A stretch of DNA of 64,000 nucleotides from Chloroflexota bacterium (GCA_019637815.1 JAHBUZ010000015.1:26838-90837); one strand, 5' to 3'. Positions 1 through 8,791 are shown, counted from the stretch's first letter. Numbers and translations are program-made. The notes: generated by a model not told the origin, from the letters alone.

Positions 1-155
1 TGGGTCGTGGTGAGATGGTCGCGCCGCTCCGGGCGCGGATGGCTCGCGATGACCCGCTCGGGCGTGACCTCAGCGGCCTTGAGCAGCCCGGTAATCATCG
101 ATTCGGCCATCACGCCCGTGCCGATGGTCGCGACGGTGACATCCTTGAGTGACAC
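1..155 (-). CDS. proC: Pyrroline-5-carboxylate reductase, N-terminal fragment (runs off the window)
   Basis: The first 51 codons of a leftward gene. The product begins with V/MSLKDVTVATIGTGVMAES, the N-terminal Rossmann glycine motif (GTGVMAE) typical of ProC, followed by a GLLKAAEVTPERVIASHP stretch that fits the family. ProC reduces 1-pyrroline-5-carboxylate to proline with NAD(P)H in the cytosol. The GTG start at 155 is chosen because a TATACT box lies 7 nt upstream on the same strand, so the mRNA is probably leaderless. It is divergent from the YbaK-like gene. Only the N-terminus is visible, so activity residues cannot be checked; family assignment is fairly sure. Confidence 0.8.
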   Translation of the reverse strand, partial: MSLKDVTVATIGTGVMAESMITGLLKAAEVTPERVIASHPRPERRDHLTTT

Positions 156-162
156 GCGCCGG

Positions 163-168
163 AGTATA
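163..168 (-). promoter_or_regulatory. -10 box of proC, leaderless arrangement
   Basis: TATACT on the minus strand, separated by 7 nt from the GTG start of the proC fragment. The spacing places the transcription start at or next to the start codon. No ribosome-binding site fits between. No clear -35 was seen. Confidence 0.55.
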
Positions 169-204
169 GGCGGCGCGCGCCATGCCACGGAGACTGGAGA
201 CCAC

Positions 205-777
205 GTGACCCTGCCGACCCTGGGCGACCTCGACTGGCGACCTGCGATCGACCACCCGGAGCTGCTCGCGGTCACGACCCACGCGGCGCTCGTCGCCTGG
301 ATGGTCACGGAGCCCGCCGTGCGGGACGTAGTCGGGGTCGCGGCCATCGATCCCGCGTTGGCGGACACCGCCGCGCTCGTCGCGGCACATCGGCTGCCGC
401 TCGGCGCGTCGGTCAACTGCGTGCTCGTCGCGGGGACGCGCGACGGCGTCACGCGCGTGGCGGCTGCCGCGGTCCCGGCCGATACCCGCGCCGATGTCAA
501 CCACGTCATCAAGCGTCTGCTGGATGTGCGCAAGGCGTCCTTCATGCACCACGAGGAGGCGGTCGCCGGGTCCACGATGGAGTACGGCGGCATCACACCC
601 ATCGGCCTGCCCACCGACTGGCGCGTGCTCGTGGACGGACGGGTGCCCGCGATCCCCGCGATCATCATCGGTAGCGGGATCCGGGCCTCCAAGCTGATCC
701 TGCCGGGCGAGCTGCTCGCCCGGTTGCCCGGGGCAGAGGTGGTCGAGGCCCTGGCGACCTCGATGCCCGTCAGCTGA
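205..777 (+). CDS. YbaK/EbsC-family aminoacyl-tRNA deacylase
   Basis: A 190-residue protein of the YbaK/prolyl-tRNA editing domain family, which hydrolyses mischarged aminoacyl-tRNAs (often Cys-tRNA-Pro) in the cytosol. The C-terminal half carries the family signature: VNHVIKRLLDVRKASFMHHE, then MEYGGITPIGLP and a final GSGIRASKLILPG. The lysine in the KRLL/RK region is the usual catalytic-site residue. Start: GTG at 205, preceded by a GGAGA ribosome-binding site; upstream in-frame sequence reads through the divergent proC promoter and is not expected to be coding. Length is slightly above the usual 160-180 residues. Which misacylated tRNA it edits cannot be told. Confidence 0.85.
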   Translation: MTLPTLGDLDWRPAIDHPELLAVTTHAALVAWMVTEPAVRDVVGVAAIDPALADTAALVAAHRLPLGASVNCVLVAGTRDGVTRVAAAAVPADTRADVNHVIKRLLDVRKASFMHHEEAVAGSTMEYGGITPIGLPTDWRVLVDGRVPAIPAIIIGSGIRASKLILPGELLARLPGAEVVEALATSMPVS

Positions 778-813
778 ACCCGGCTATCGAGATCCCCTCA
801 CCAGTGTCGACGC

Positions 814-1968
814 GTGTCTCCGTGTGACGACCGTGCCCGTCGCGCGTCATCCGGTGTGATGTCAGCGATCACCATGACCTGCGGTGCGAGGCGGCTGGTC
901 CGCCTCCTGGTCGTCGTCGCGCTGGTCGCGGCCACGCCAGCGGCGACGACCGGCGCGTCACCGAGCCATGACCCAGCGTCGACCGAGCCATGGCCCACGC
1001 CCGTTCCCATGACCCTCGAGGAGGCGCTCGACGCCACCTTGTGGGTGGAGGCGGACGACGCGGGCTCAGGCTGGATCTTTGGATCATACGGCGGGATGCG
1101 CACGGTGCTCGACATCCCTGGCGCCGCACAGGTCGAGACCGCCTTCGGGCATGTCGCTGGCTGGTTCGAGACCGCCGATGGCCGATTCCAGACCTTCCTC
1201 GTCGACCCACGCACCGGCGAGCGGACCGATCTGGTGCGGTTCGCCCGCCGACCATGGGCCGTGACACCTGCCCCCGATGGCCAGGCGCTCTATGTCACTG
1301 CTCCGGAGGGGCCTGATGGCCAGGACCGGGGGGTGCGACGCGTCGATGCCGCAGGCCGCACGATGGCCATCCCGGGCCAGGGACGACCCGACACGTCCAG
1401 GAACGAGCTGAGCTGGTCGCCCGATGGACGGTATCTCGCGTCGTGGTCGTGTCCGGACGGTGGCGGGCAGCCCTGCATGGTCGACATCCTCGACACCGTC
1501 ACCGGGGACGTTACGGAGGCGGGGCCGCTGCACTCGACGACCACCGATGGGCGTCACTTGATCGGACACCTCGACGAGACGGAGGATGGCATGCGTCCGT
1601 GGGTCGCCCTCGAGGTCGCCACAGGGGAGATGCACGAGATCGCCACCGACACGATCGACCGGACCGGGGGCGGCTGGTTCCTGCCGGACGGCACCCTGCT
1701 CCTCAGTGGTTTCACGACCGACGCCTCCATCTATCGCATCGTCATCGCCGATCGCGACACCGGTGAGGTGCTCCGCGTCCTCCGCGAGGAGCCCTATGAC
1801 GAGGACGCCCTGTCGCTGCGTCACGTCCTCGGACGATCGGGTGAGGCGCCGTGGGCGCTGCTCTGGGTGCCCGACGACGAGGGACCCATGCCGACCGGCT
1901 CGACCTGGCGGGTGCTCGACCTGCGCACCGGCGAGCTCCTGCCCGACCCGCTGGTCATGGCGCCATAG
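814..1968 (+). CDS. Exported beta-propeller-like protein (TolB/WD40-like repeats)
   Basis: A 384-residue protein with an N-terminal hydrophobic export segment (RRLVRLLVVVALVAATPAA, near residues 27-45) followed by repeated blade-like units containing SPDGRYLASW, TPAPDGQALYVT and LPDGTLLLSG, typical of TolB/WD40-like propellers that present YxxD-type turns. Function unknown; such proteins usually mediate extracellular protein or ligand binding. The start is uncertain: GTG 814 has a CAGTGT box 6 nt upstream, in a 16-mer identical to the start region of the gene at 16177; ATG 859 and ATG 874 are internal alternatives giving a more usual signal-peptide length. Convergent with the LLM oxidoreductase gene. 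Confidence 0.6.
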   Translation: MSPCDDRARRASSGVMSAITMTCGARRLVRLLVVVALVAATPAATTGASPSHDPASTEPWPTPVPMTLEEALDATLWVEADDAGSGWIFGSYGGMRTVLDIPGAAQVETAFGHVAGWFETADGRFQTFLVDPRTGERTDLVRFARRPWAVTPAPDGQALYVTAPEGPDGQDRGVRRVDAAGRTMAIPGQGRPDTSRNELSWSPDGRYLASWSCPDGGGQPCMVDILDTVTGDVTEAGPLHSTTTDGRHLIGHLDETEDGMRPWVALEVATGEMHEIATDTIDRTGGGWFLPDGTLLLSGFTTDASIYRIVIADRDTGEVLRVLREEPYDEDALSLRHVLGRSGEAPWALLWVPDDEGPMPTGSTWRVLDLRTGELLPDPLVMAP

Positions 1969-2022
1969 CGGACACGGACGATCCCGACCGGTCGCGGTCC
2001 AGGGAACACCGCCGATGGCCGG

Positions 2023-3003
2023 TCAACGCGCGGGTGCCAGCGCCTCCAGGGTGGCGAGATGCTGGGTCGTGCCATCGGGCTGGAGCGGGATGATGGCCAC
2101 GTGGTCGGCGCCGGCCGCATGGAGCTCGTCGATACGTGTCCGGATGTCCGTCTCGGTCCCCCACGCGATCATCGCGTCGATGAGTCGGTCGGAGCCCGGT
2201 TGCTCCCAGTCGGCCGCCGCGAAGCCCTGTGCTTCCCAGCTCGCCTGGTAGTTGGGCGCCCGGAGATACGGCACCAGGTAGGCGCGTGCCGCGGCGCGTG
2301 CGGCCGTCGCGTCGCCGAGCACGACCGCGAGCGTCACGGCGAGCAACGGTCGACCTTCGGGCCTGACCACGTCGACATCGCCCGCACCATCCGCGGCGAT
2401 GCCATCGGCGGTGTCGGTGGTCCCGGTCGTCGCCGCGTCGAGGATCCCACGCATCCACGCGATGCGCTCCGGCGTGACGAGGTACGGGAACGCGCCATCG
2501 GCGGCGGTCGCCGACAGGCCCAGCATCCGCTCCCGGAGCGCCGCCAGCAGGATCGACGGCTCCGTGGGTGACGCCTCGCCGGGGAGCCGCGGGCCCATGT
2601 AGGGCATCCGCCGGTACGCCTCGAGGTACTCCCGCATCCGCGTCAGCGGCCGGTCATACGTGTGACCCCGGAGCTTCTGGGCCAGGTGCGGGTGCGACAC
2701 GCCGAGACCCAGCACGAACCGTCCACCGGTGAGCTCGTGGAGCGTCTGGGCGCCCATGCGGGCCGCCATCGGGTCACGGGCCCAGATGGACGCGATGCTC
2801 GTGCCCAGCCACATCGAGCCGACATCGGTGCTGATCGCGCCGAGCAGCGCGAAGGGCTCCCGGCCCACGGTCTCGGGCACCCACAGGGCTCCATATCCCA
2901 GCTCCGCGATCCGCTGCGCGTACGCATGCAGGTCAGGGGCCGCCAACGTATCCAGGTGGCCCCACGCACCGAGACGGCCGAGCGAGGTCGCGAGGTCGAT
3001 CAT
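2023..3003 (-). CDS. LLM-class flavin/F420-dependent oxidoreductase (TIGR03620-like)
   Basis: A 326-residue luciferase-like monooxygenase (TIM barrel). Visible family features are ELGYGALWVPET near the N-terminus, LGTSIASIWARDP, the GGRFVLGLGVSHP motif of the barrel and GADHVAIIPLQ near the end. Members use F420 or FMN for hydride transfer or oxygenation; the order of motifs most resembles the probable F420-dependent TIGR03620 group. Start ATG 3003 was chosen because TATGCT lies 6 nt upstream on the same strand (leaderless type). Substrate unknown. It stands alone between a propeller protein and an unknown gene. Confidence 0.75.
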   Translation of the reverse strand: MIDLATSLGRLGAWGHLDTLAAPDLHAYAQRIAELGYGALWVPETVGREPFALLGAISTDVGSMWLGTSIASIWARDPMAARMGAQTLHELTGGRFVLGLGVSHPHLAQKLRGHTYDRPLTRMREYLEAYRRMPYMGPRLPGEASPTEPSILLAALRERMLGLSATAADGAFPYLVTPERIAWMRGILDAATTGTTDTADGIAADGAGDVDVVRPEGRPLLAVTLAVVLGDATAARAAARAYLVPYLRAPNYQASWEAQGFAAADWEQPGSDRLIDAMIAWGTETDIRTRIDELHAAGADHVAIIPLQPDGTTQHLATLEALAPAR

Positions 3004-3009
3004 GGCTGG

Positions 3010-3015
3010 AGCATA
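3010..3015 (-). promoter_or_regulatory. -10 box of the LLM oxidoreductase, leaderless arrangement
   Basis: TATGCT on the minus strand, 6 nt before the ATG at 3003. No Shine-Dalgarno sequence is present in the interval. Confidence 0.55.
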
Positions 3016-3208
3016 CGCCGAGGCCCACCTTCCCGGGGTGGCGGCGGTCCTCATCCATCGGTCGGACGACCATCGTTCGGACGATATCCCTATCATGTCG
3101 ATGGGCTTTATGCGATATCATCCGCCGGTCCCGACCGGGAAGTGCCCAGCCGGTCATCCAGCACCTCGTTCGCCCGTGGTTGCGAGCGAACGATCGAGCG
3201 GAGACCGC

Positions 3209-3739
3209 ATGACCGAGTCCCTCCTCCCGACGTCGGCACCGGGGTCGCCCCGCGACCGCGTCCGGCGCGACACCACCATCAGCGCACCGGGCTTCCACGC
3301 GGCGCCGGGCAGCCCCATCCGGGGGCAGCTCAGCGTCCGGCGCATGGACCACGCGACGGCTCCCATCGGCGACGGCTTCGACTGGACGGCGTACCTGGCC
3401 GACGCCGGGGCTGGTCCGTGGTACCTCGTGGTCTTCCGCTCGATCCGACGGGCCGGCGCGGACGCGGAGCTGCTGACCGAGTTCGACGACCTCGCCCACA
3501 TCGAGGCGCGCCTGTCCGGTGGCCTCCACTGCTACTTCAAGGGCACACCAGACGAGCGGGGTGCGTGCCTGTCCCTGTGTCTCTGGGACTCGCGGGAGCA
3601 GGCGCTGGCCGCGCTCCGGCTGCCGCGTCACCACGATGCCGCGCGGCTGGCGGGCGTCATGTACGCCTCCTTCCGCCTCGAGCGATACCAGGTGTCGCGC
3701 GACCCCGTGCGCGGGACGGTCCGCTTCAAGCCGGTCTGA
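3209..3739 (+). CDS. Hypothetical protein, possible ferredoxin-like (ABM) fold
   Basis: 176 residues, no recognised family. Start ATG 3209 has a GGAG ribosome-binding site 6 nt upstream. After a disordered, Pro/Arg-rich first 45 residues comes a compact region with GPWYLVVFRS, an acidic helix (LLTEFDDLAHIEARL), HCYFKG and ACLSLCLWDSREQALAALRLPRH, an alternation of strands and helices reminiscent of antibiotic-biosynthesis-monooxygenase-like small domains; this is only a fold guess. The final 14 nt overlap the convergent methyltransferase gene. No signal peptide or membrane segment. Confidence 0.5.
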   Translation: MTESLLPTSAPGSPRDRVRRDTTISAPGFHAAPGSPIRGQLSVRRMDHATAPIGDGFDWTAYLADAGAGPWYLVVFRSIRRAGADAELLTEFDDLAHIEARLSGGLHCYFKGTPDERGACLSLCLWDSREQALAALRLPRHHDAARLAGVMYASFRLERYQVSRDPVRGTVRFKPV

Positions 3740-4772
3740 CGGCGGCCCCCAGCAGGAAGAAGCGGGCGGTCGCACGCAGGGTCTCGGGTCGCAGGCCGGC
3801 ACGCTGCAGCGCCGCGTCGAGCCAGCCGGCGTCGCGGTCAGGGATCCCCGGATCGTGCGTCTCGTCAGCGGTGGCGCCCACCGGCCCGGTCATCGGGTCG
3901 GGACGCGGCTCGATGACCACCAGGCGGCCACCAGGTCGCAGCCAGCGACCCGCGAGGGCGAGTGCCGCATCCGCGCGATGGTCGTCCAGCTGCCACAGCG
4001 TCGCCGCGAGGACCACGCCGTCCACGGGTCGGTCGGGCTCGGCCCACCGGTCGCGGACATGCAGGTGGGCGCGCAGTCGATGCGCCACGAGACGGTCACG
4101 GGCGCGATCGAGCGCGTCGGCGGATGCGTCGTACACGGACAGCTCGCCCTTGCCCGCGAGGAGCGGTGACCACCAGCCCGTCCCCGCCGCGAGCTCCACG
4201 ATGCTGCCGCTCAGTGGCTGGCCGTCGAGCCACGCGGTGACCTCATCCAGCTCCGCGTGCCAGGCGAGGTCGAGGGCGGGGCCACGTGCGAACCGACCAC
4301 GTCGCAGGTACCAGTCGTCGGAGCCGATACCGACCGATGGGGCAGGGGCGGCTGCCGGAGCCGGGGTGATCGGCGGAGCCGGGGTGATCGGCGGAGCCGG
4401 GGCGACCGGCGGGGCAGCCGGGCCCCCCGCCCCGGACACGGCCGACGGCCCAGGCATGGGCGACAGGCCAGGCGCGGCCGACGGGATGGGTACGACGGCC
4501 ATCGCCAGCGGCTGCCCGGATCGACGCCCGGGCGCCACCCCTCCGCCCTCCGTCGGTGCCGCGCCCGCGGTCCGTGCCGCGCTCGTGGTCGTCCCTCCCC
4601 CGCCCGACCGCTCGCGCAGGGCCGCGCGGACCCGGTATCGGAGGAAACCGTTGTCCTGCGCCCGGTCGACGCACTCGGCGCACAGCATCGCCCAGCCGGT
4701 CAGGTCGCCCTCGTCCCTCGCCTGCCAGGAGCGGCCACACCACAGGCAGTCGAAGGTCGCCCGGAAGGGCAT
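3726..4772 (-). CDS. Zinc-finger plus class I SAM-dependent methyltransferase fusion
   Basis: A 348-residue protein with three parts. Residues about 8-40 hold a CxxC...CxxC zinc finger (CLWCGRSW, CAEC). Residues about 85-150 are a Pro/Ala-rich linker with PITPAP repeats. The C-terminal 200 residues are a Rossmann methyltransferase: motif I VELAAGTGWW, acidic loop VYDASADALDRARD, and LRPGGRLVVIEP after strand 5. Substrate unknown. Start ATG 4772 overlaps the upstream stop codon (TGATG), so the two genes are translationally coupled. Its 3' end overlaps the convergent gene at 3739. Confidence 0.75.
   Translation of the reverse strand: MPFRATFDCLWCGRSWQARDEGDLTGWAMLCAECVDRAQDNGFLRYRVRAALRERSGGGGTTTSAARTAGAAPTEGGGVAPGRRSGQPLAMAVVPIPSAAPGLSPMPGPSAVSGAGGPAAPPVAPAPPITPAPPITPAPAAAPAPSVGIGSDDWYLRRGRFARGPALDLAWHAELDEVTAWLDGQPLSGSIVELAAGTGWWSPLLAGKGELSVYDASADALDRARDRLVAHRLRAHLHVRDRWAEPDRPVDGVVLAATLWQLDDHRADAALALAGRWLRPGGRLVVIEPRPDPMTGPVGATADETHDPGIPDRDAGWLDAALQRAGLRPETLRATARFFLLGAAVRPA
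4345..4410 (-). repeat. Short in-frame tandem repeat encoding the Pro/Ala linker
   Basis: An 18-bp unit (GGAGCCGGGGTGATCGGC on the plus strand) occurs twice exactly and a third time with changes, coding for PITPAP/PVAPAP units in the methyltransferase linker. Such repeats readily change copy number by slippage. Confidence 0.6.
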
Positions 4773-5731
4773 CAGCGACCACGCTCCCGCGACGCACCCG
4801 CGACCCGGCGCCAGGAGCCCGGTGGTGCGGCGCCATCGAGCCCGTGCGGGTCGAACACCTCCGCGAGCATGCCGATGCCGTCCACGATGCGGGGGCCCGG
4901 TCGGCTCAGCAGCCCACCGCCGTCGACCGCGACCAGTCGGTCCGCCGCGAACGCCGGCAGCTCCGGCACCCAGGCGGGCACATCGGCCTCGTGGAACGCC
5001 GCCACGGCCTGCGCCGCGTCCAGCCCGCAGGGCGCGAGGATCACGCGCTCCGGATCCACCTCGCGCAATCGCTCCCAGGTGATCTCCACCGACGGCATCC
5101 CCTCCACGCCCAGCAGGTCCCAGCCGCCGGCACGCCGCACCATCTCGGGGACCCAGTGGCCCGCCGAGAATGGCGGCGAGATCCACTCCAGGATCACGAC
5201 GCGCGGTGGCGCGATCCCCGCGAGACGGCGCTCCAGCACCCGGTCCTCGATGGCCGCGAGCCGATGCCGCAGGATCTCCAGGAGACCCACCGCTTCGTCC
5301 TCCGCCTCCGCGAACGCACCCACGGTCGAGATGCTGTTGAACACGCCCTCGACGGTGGACGCCTCGAGCGCCACGATGGTCGTGTCGATGCCCAGGTCGC
5401 GGACCACCCGCTCCACCTGGTCGACATGGACCGCGCACACGCGGCACAACCGCTGGGTGAGGATGAGGTCCGGTCGCGCATCGGCGAGCACCGCGGGGAC
5501 CAGTCGGTGGGACGTCCGTGCCAGCGCGTCGGGCGTGCCCTCGAGCAGCGCGGACGGCAGGCTGTCGGTCGTGTCGGGACCGGCTGGATCGTCGATGGAC
5601 CAGGCGACCACGGGTACCTCGAGCGCCTCCGCGGGGTGGTCGCAGTCGGATGACCGGCCCACGAGCTCATCACCCAGACCCAGGGCGAACACGATCTCGG
5701 TCGCGGCAGGCAGCAGGGACACGATGCGCAT
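4772..5731 (-). CDS. Cobalamin-binding-protein-like (BtuF/FecB fold) cytosolic protein
   Basis: 319 residues of the helical-backbone metal-receptor fold. It begins MRIVSLLPAATEIVFALGLG, the hallmark of the BtuF-like group that lacks a signal peptide, and contains SSDCDHP, TQRLCRVCAVH and WISPPFSAGHWVPEM. In Gram-negatives BtuF delivers vitamin B12 to BtuCD; here no BtuCD is adjacent and no export signal is visible, so a cytosolic corrinoid or metal-binding role is more likely than transport. Two cysteines (CRVC) might bind a ligand. It is the first gene of a two-gene unit with the methyltransferase (overlap TGATG). Confidence 0.7.
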   Translation of the reverse strand: MRIVSLLPAATEIVFALGLGDELVGRSSDCDHPAEALEVPVVAWSIDDPAGPDTTDSLPSALLEGTPDALARTSHRLVPAVLADARPDLILTQRLCRVCAVHVDQVERVVRDLGIDTTIVALEASTVEGVFNSISTVGAFAEAEDEAVGLLEILRHRLAAIEDRVLERRLAGIAPPRVVILEWISPPFSAGHWVPEMVRRAGGWDLLGVEGMPSVEITWERLREVDPERVILAPCGLDAAQAVAAFHEADVPAWVPELPAFAADRLVAVDGGGLLSRPGPRIVDGIGMLAEVFDPHGLDGAAPPGSWRRVAGASRERGR

Positions 5732-5877
5732 GCCCCGATCGTCCCACCGATGCGCGCGGACCGCACGGGCGCGGCATCGGCTCGTTGCCGCCACGGACCG
5801 GTCGTCAGCTTCGCGCGGACCAGGAGGGAGCGTCGTCAGCCTCCCATCGCCCCGGGACCCGTCGTTCGGCCCTCGTG

Positions 5878-5883
5878 TAGGCT
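5878..5883 (+). promoter_or_regulatory. -10 box of the NatAB-type operon, leaderless arrangement
   Basis: TAGGCT 7 nt before the ATG at 5891; no ribosome-binding site lies between. The same TAGGCT hexamer is the -10 candidate before the M20 amidohydrolase gene. Confidence 0.5.
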
Positions 5884-5890
5884 GCGCCGG

Positions 5891-6844
5891 ATGACCTCGA
5901 CCGTCGCGACCTCCGCTGCCGTCGACCAGGCGGTCGTGGTGGATGACATCTGGAAGCGGTTCGGACGGGTCGACGTCGTCCAGGGTCTCTCGTTCGAGGT
6001 CCGGCGCGGCGAGCTGCTGGGCTTCCTGGGGCCCAACGGGGCCGGCAAGACCACCACGATGCGCATGATCCTCGACATCATCCGGCCGGACCGGGGCCGC
6101 ATCTCGGTCCTGGGTGGCGAGCCGGGCGTGGCCCGGCAGTCCCGCATCGGCTACCTGCCGGAGGATCGGGGCCTGTATCGGGACGTGCCGGTCGTGGACA
6201 CGCTCACCTACTTCGGCGCGCTGCGGGGCATGCGCCTGTCCGAGAGCCGTGCCCGGGCGACGGAGCTGCTGGAGCAGGTGGGCCTCGGTGATTCGCTGCG
6301 CAAGAAGGCCGCCGAGCTGTCGCGCGGCATGCACCAGAAGGCGCAGCTCATGGCGACCGTGATGAACGAGCCGGACCTGCTCATCGTGGACGAGCCGTTC
6401 CAGGGCCTGGACCCGGTCAACGCCGAGCTGCTCAAGGGGGTCCTGCTCTCTCAGCGCGAGCGGGGTGCGGCGGTGGTCATGAGCACCCACGACATGGGCG
6501 ACGCCCAGACCCTGTGTGACCGGATCCTGCTCATCGATGGCGGTCGGCGGGTGCTCTACGGCACCGTGCCGGACATCCGGCGGGCCTTCAGCGACGGGGC
6601 CGTGGAGGTCATCGGCCAGGGCGTGCCCACGGACGCGACGCTGTACCGGAGCGTGAGCCACATCTCCCCCATGGACGGCCGGATCCGGTTCCTGCTGCGC
6701 GACGGCGCGACCGCGCAGGACCTGTTCCGGGAGCTCGCCGCCACCGATGCCATCGTGGAGCGCTTCTCGCTCGATGCGCCCGACCTGTCCGAGGTCTTCC
6801 TGCGCGCGGTCGCGGGCGACCCACGCGCGGCGGCCGTGGCATGA
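5891..6844 (+). CDS. ABC exporter ATP-binding protein (NatA-like)
   Basis: 317 residues. Walker A GPNGAGKTT at 47-55, a degenerate signature LSRGMHQKAQ near 147, Walker B LLIVDEPFQGLD near 165-177 and the switch region STHDMGDAQTLCD. A C-terminal extension with a DUF4162-type beta domain ends in FSLDAPDLSEVFLRAV, as in NatA/YhaQ-like exporters. It powers the membrane subunit encoded next, with which it overlaps by 4 nt (ATGA). Substrate is unknown; family members export Na+, peptides or drugs. The start ATG is set by the TAGGCT box 7 nt upstream. Confidence 0.85.
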   Translation: MTSTVATSAAVDQAVVVDDIWKRFGRVDVVQGLSFEVRRGELLGFLGPNGAGKTTTMRMILDIIRPDRGRISVLGGEPGVARQSRIGYLPEDRGLYRDVPVVDTLTYFGALRGMRLSESRARATELLEQVGLGDSLRKKAAELSRGMHQKAQLMATVMNEPDLLIVDEPFQGLDPVNAELLKGVLLSQRERGAAVVMSTHDMGDAQTLCDRILLIDGGRRVLYGTVPDIRRAFSDGAVEVIGQGVPTDATLYRSVSHISPMDGRIRFLLRDGATAQDLFRELAATDAIVERFSLDAPDLSEVFLRAVAGDPRAAAVA

Positions 6845-8127
6845 GTGGCCCGATGCCGGCCACCGATCATGCTGCTGAGGGCGCCGGGTTCCTGCGGCTC
6901 GCCACGATCGTGGCGCGTCGTGACTATCTGCGCACGGTGCGTCGGCGGGGCTACATCTTCGGTACGTTGCTGCTGCCGATCGGCTTCCTGGCGCTGTTCG
7001 GGTTGTCTGCGGTGCTGGGCGGGGGCACCACCACCGGACCGATCACCGGCACCAGCCCCATCGTCATCGTGGACGCCTCGAGCGTCGACCTGTCGACCGT
7101 CGAGACACCGGGCGCGGTCCGCATCATGAGCGAGGCGGAGGCCGAGGCAGCGCTCCGTGCCGGCGAGATCCACGAGTTCTACCGCGTCCCCGCCACCTGG
7201 CCGACGCAGCCGGATGTGGAACGCGTCACGGGTGGCTCCAGCGCGTTCAGCCTGGGGGACGCACAGCGTCGCGAAGAGCAGACGCAGCTCCTGGCAGCGA
7301 CCCTCCGTGCCGGCCTGCTCCTCCCCGCAGGAGTGCCGCCGGAGACGGTGACACGGGTCATCGTGCCGGTCCGCATCCAGGCCGTGACCCTCGACGATGC
7401 GGCTGCGACCTCGGACGCGGCCATGGTGGCGAGCGCCATCGTGCCCTTCGCGTTCACGCTCCTGTTCGTGATGAGCATCTTCATCACGAGCGGCTATCTC
7501 CTCCAGTCGGTGACCGAGGAGAAGGAGAACCGGGTCGTGGAGATCCTCCTGAGCTCCGTGCCGTCCCTGCCGCTCATGGCGGGCAAGATCATCGGGCTGG
7601 GTGCGGCGGGTCTCACCCAGGTGCTCATCTGGATCGCCGCTGCACTCGTCGCGCTGCCCCTCATCGGGTCACAGGTGGGCGGCCTCGGTGACCTCGCCAT
7701 CTCGCCGGCCATGATCATCCTGGCGGTCGTCTACTTCGTGCTCGGGTATCTCGCCTTCGGTGCCGTGTTCGCAGCCATCGGTGCGATCGCGCCGGGCAAC
7801 CGCGAGGCGCAGCAGTACTCCGGCTTCTTCGGCTTCGTGGCCGTCATCCCGATCATCTTCAGCAGCCTGTTCCTGACCGACCTACAGTCGCCCGTGGTCA
7901 CCGTGCTCGCGATCATCCCGGTGACCGCGACCGCGGCCATGCTCATGATCCTCGCGCTGTCACCGACCGTGCCGGTGGGGCTGGTCGTACTGTCCCTGGT
8001 GAGCCTCACGGTGTTCGTGGTGCTCGCCACGATCGCCTCCGCGCGCGTGTTCCGCGCGACGCTCCTGCTGTACGGCGTGCGGCCGAGCATCGGTCGCATC
8101 GTCAGCGCCATCCTCGCCCGCGACTGA
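6841..8127 (+). CDS. ABC exporter permease (NatB/ABC-2 type)
   Basis: 428 residues. One membrane segment near residues 38-62 (YIFGTLLLPIGFLALFGLSA), a large extracytoplasmic domain to about residue 190, then about five membrane segments in the C-terminal half. SVTEEKENRVVEILLSSVP is the classic ABC-2 permease coupling motif found in NatB and YhaP. It is the membrane partner of the preceding ATPase, forming a complete two-gene exporter with translational coupling. Confidence 0.85.
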   Translation: MSGPMPATDHAAEGAGFLRLATIVARRDYLRTVRRRGYIFGTLLLPIGFLALFGLSAVLGGGTTTGPITGTSPIVIVDASSVDLSTVETPGAVRIMSEAEAEAALRAGEIHEFYRVPATWPTQPDVERVTGGSSAFSLGDAQRREEQTQLLAATLRAGLLLPAGVPPETVTRVIVPVRIQAVTLDDAAATSDAAMVASAIVPFAFTLLFVMSIFITSGYLLQSVTEEKENRVVEILLSSVPSLPLMAGKIIGLGAAGLTQVLIWIAAALVALPLIGSQVGGLGDLAISPAMIILAVVYFVLGYLAFGAVFAAIGAIAPGNREAQQYSGFFGFVAVIPIIFSSLFLTDLQSPVVTVLAIIPVTATAAMLMILALSPTVPVGLVVLSLVSLTVFVVLATIASARVFRATLLLYGVRPSIGRIVSAILARD

Positions 8128-8204
8128 TCAGCGCGTCAGCGAGCGGCCTCGTAACCGCGAGCCCACGGCCGTCAGGCCGCTCAGGCGCGCATCAGCGCAC
8201 GGGG

Positions 8205-8492
8205 CTAGGCGGGCTTCCACTCGTCGACCGTCGCCCGCGCCGACCCCTTGTCCTTGTACCAGCGAGCGTTCAGCTCGGTGTACCCGGCCCACTCGGCGGG
8301 CAGCGAGTCCTCGGGATAGATCGCGTTCACCGGGCACTCCGGCTCGCAGGCCCCGCAATCGATGCACTCATCGGGATCGATGGACAGCATCCGGTCCGTG
8401 CCCTGCTCGAAGTGGATGCAGTCGACGGGGCAGACGGACACGCACGACTGGTCCATCACGTCGATGCACGGCTCGCTGATGACGTAGGCCAT
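8205..8492 (-). CDS. fdxA: 7Fe ferredoxin ([3Fe-4S][4Fe-4S])
   Basis: 95-residue soluble electron carrier. The cysteine pattern C9, C17, C21, C25 and C43, C46, C49, C53 with MAYVISEPCIDVMDQSC and PDECIDCGACEPECP matches FdxA-type ferredoxins of actinobacteria and Azotobacter FdI relatives, which carry one [3Fe-4S] and one [4Fe-4S] cluster. Start ATG 8492 has a GGAGG ribosome-binding site 8 nt upstream. Monocistronic. Its redox partners are not in the neighbourhood. Confidence 0.9.
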   Translation of the reverse strand: MAYVISEPCIDVMDQSCVSVCPVDCIHFEQGTDRMLSIDPDECIDCGACEPECPVNAIYPEDSLPAEWAGYTELNARWYKDKGSARATVDEWKPA

Positions 8493-8619
8493 GACTGTTG
8501 CCTCCGATGGACCCGTCCGCCGGACGGTGGGATATGGTCTCGATGCGTCGACAGGGTCGGCCCGGCGACCTCGACATCTTATCGTGCACGCTCGTGCTCC
8601 GATGTGCCCACCCACGCAC

Positions 8620-8689
8620 ACGCGTGCCGACGCATCCCGACGCCGTCCGGGCGCATACGCGTGCCGATGCATCCCCGACGCCCTCCGGG
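8620..8689. repeat. Imperfect direct repeat, two copies of about 32 bp
   Basis: 8620-8651 and 8657-8689 share ACGCGTGCCGAYGCATCCC and then GACGCCSTCCGGG, offset by 37 bp with a few mismatches. Non-coding. The ACGCGT/GCATGC-like core suggests either protein-binding sites or a recent tandem duplication. Confidence 0.6.
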
Positions 8690-8791
8690 TGAGGATCCCT
8701 GCCAGATGGTCCGACTGGTCGGCCACGTGTCGGGCCGCGTCGAGCCCGGCTGTCGTGCCCACGCTCAGGGGGATCGCCGATCGCTCCACCA

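Noticed and set aside
4773..6661. Long minus-strand frame extending the BtuF-like gene through the ABC ATPase region
   Set aside because: The upstream part is antisense to a well-conserved ABC ATPase; the real start is the MRIVSLLPAATE position.
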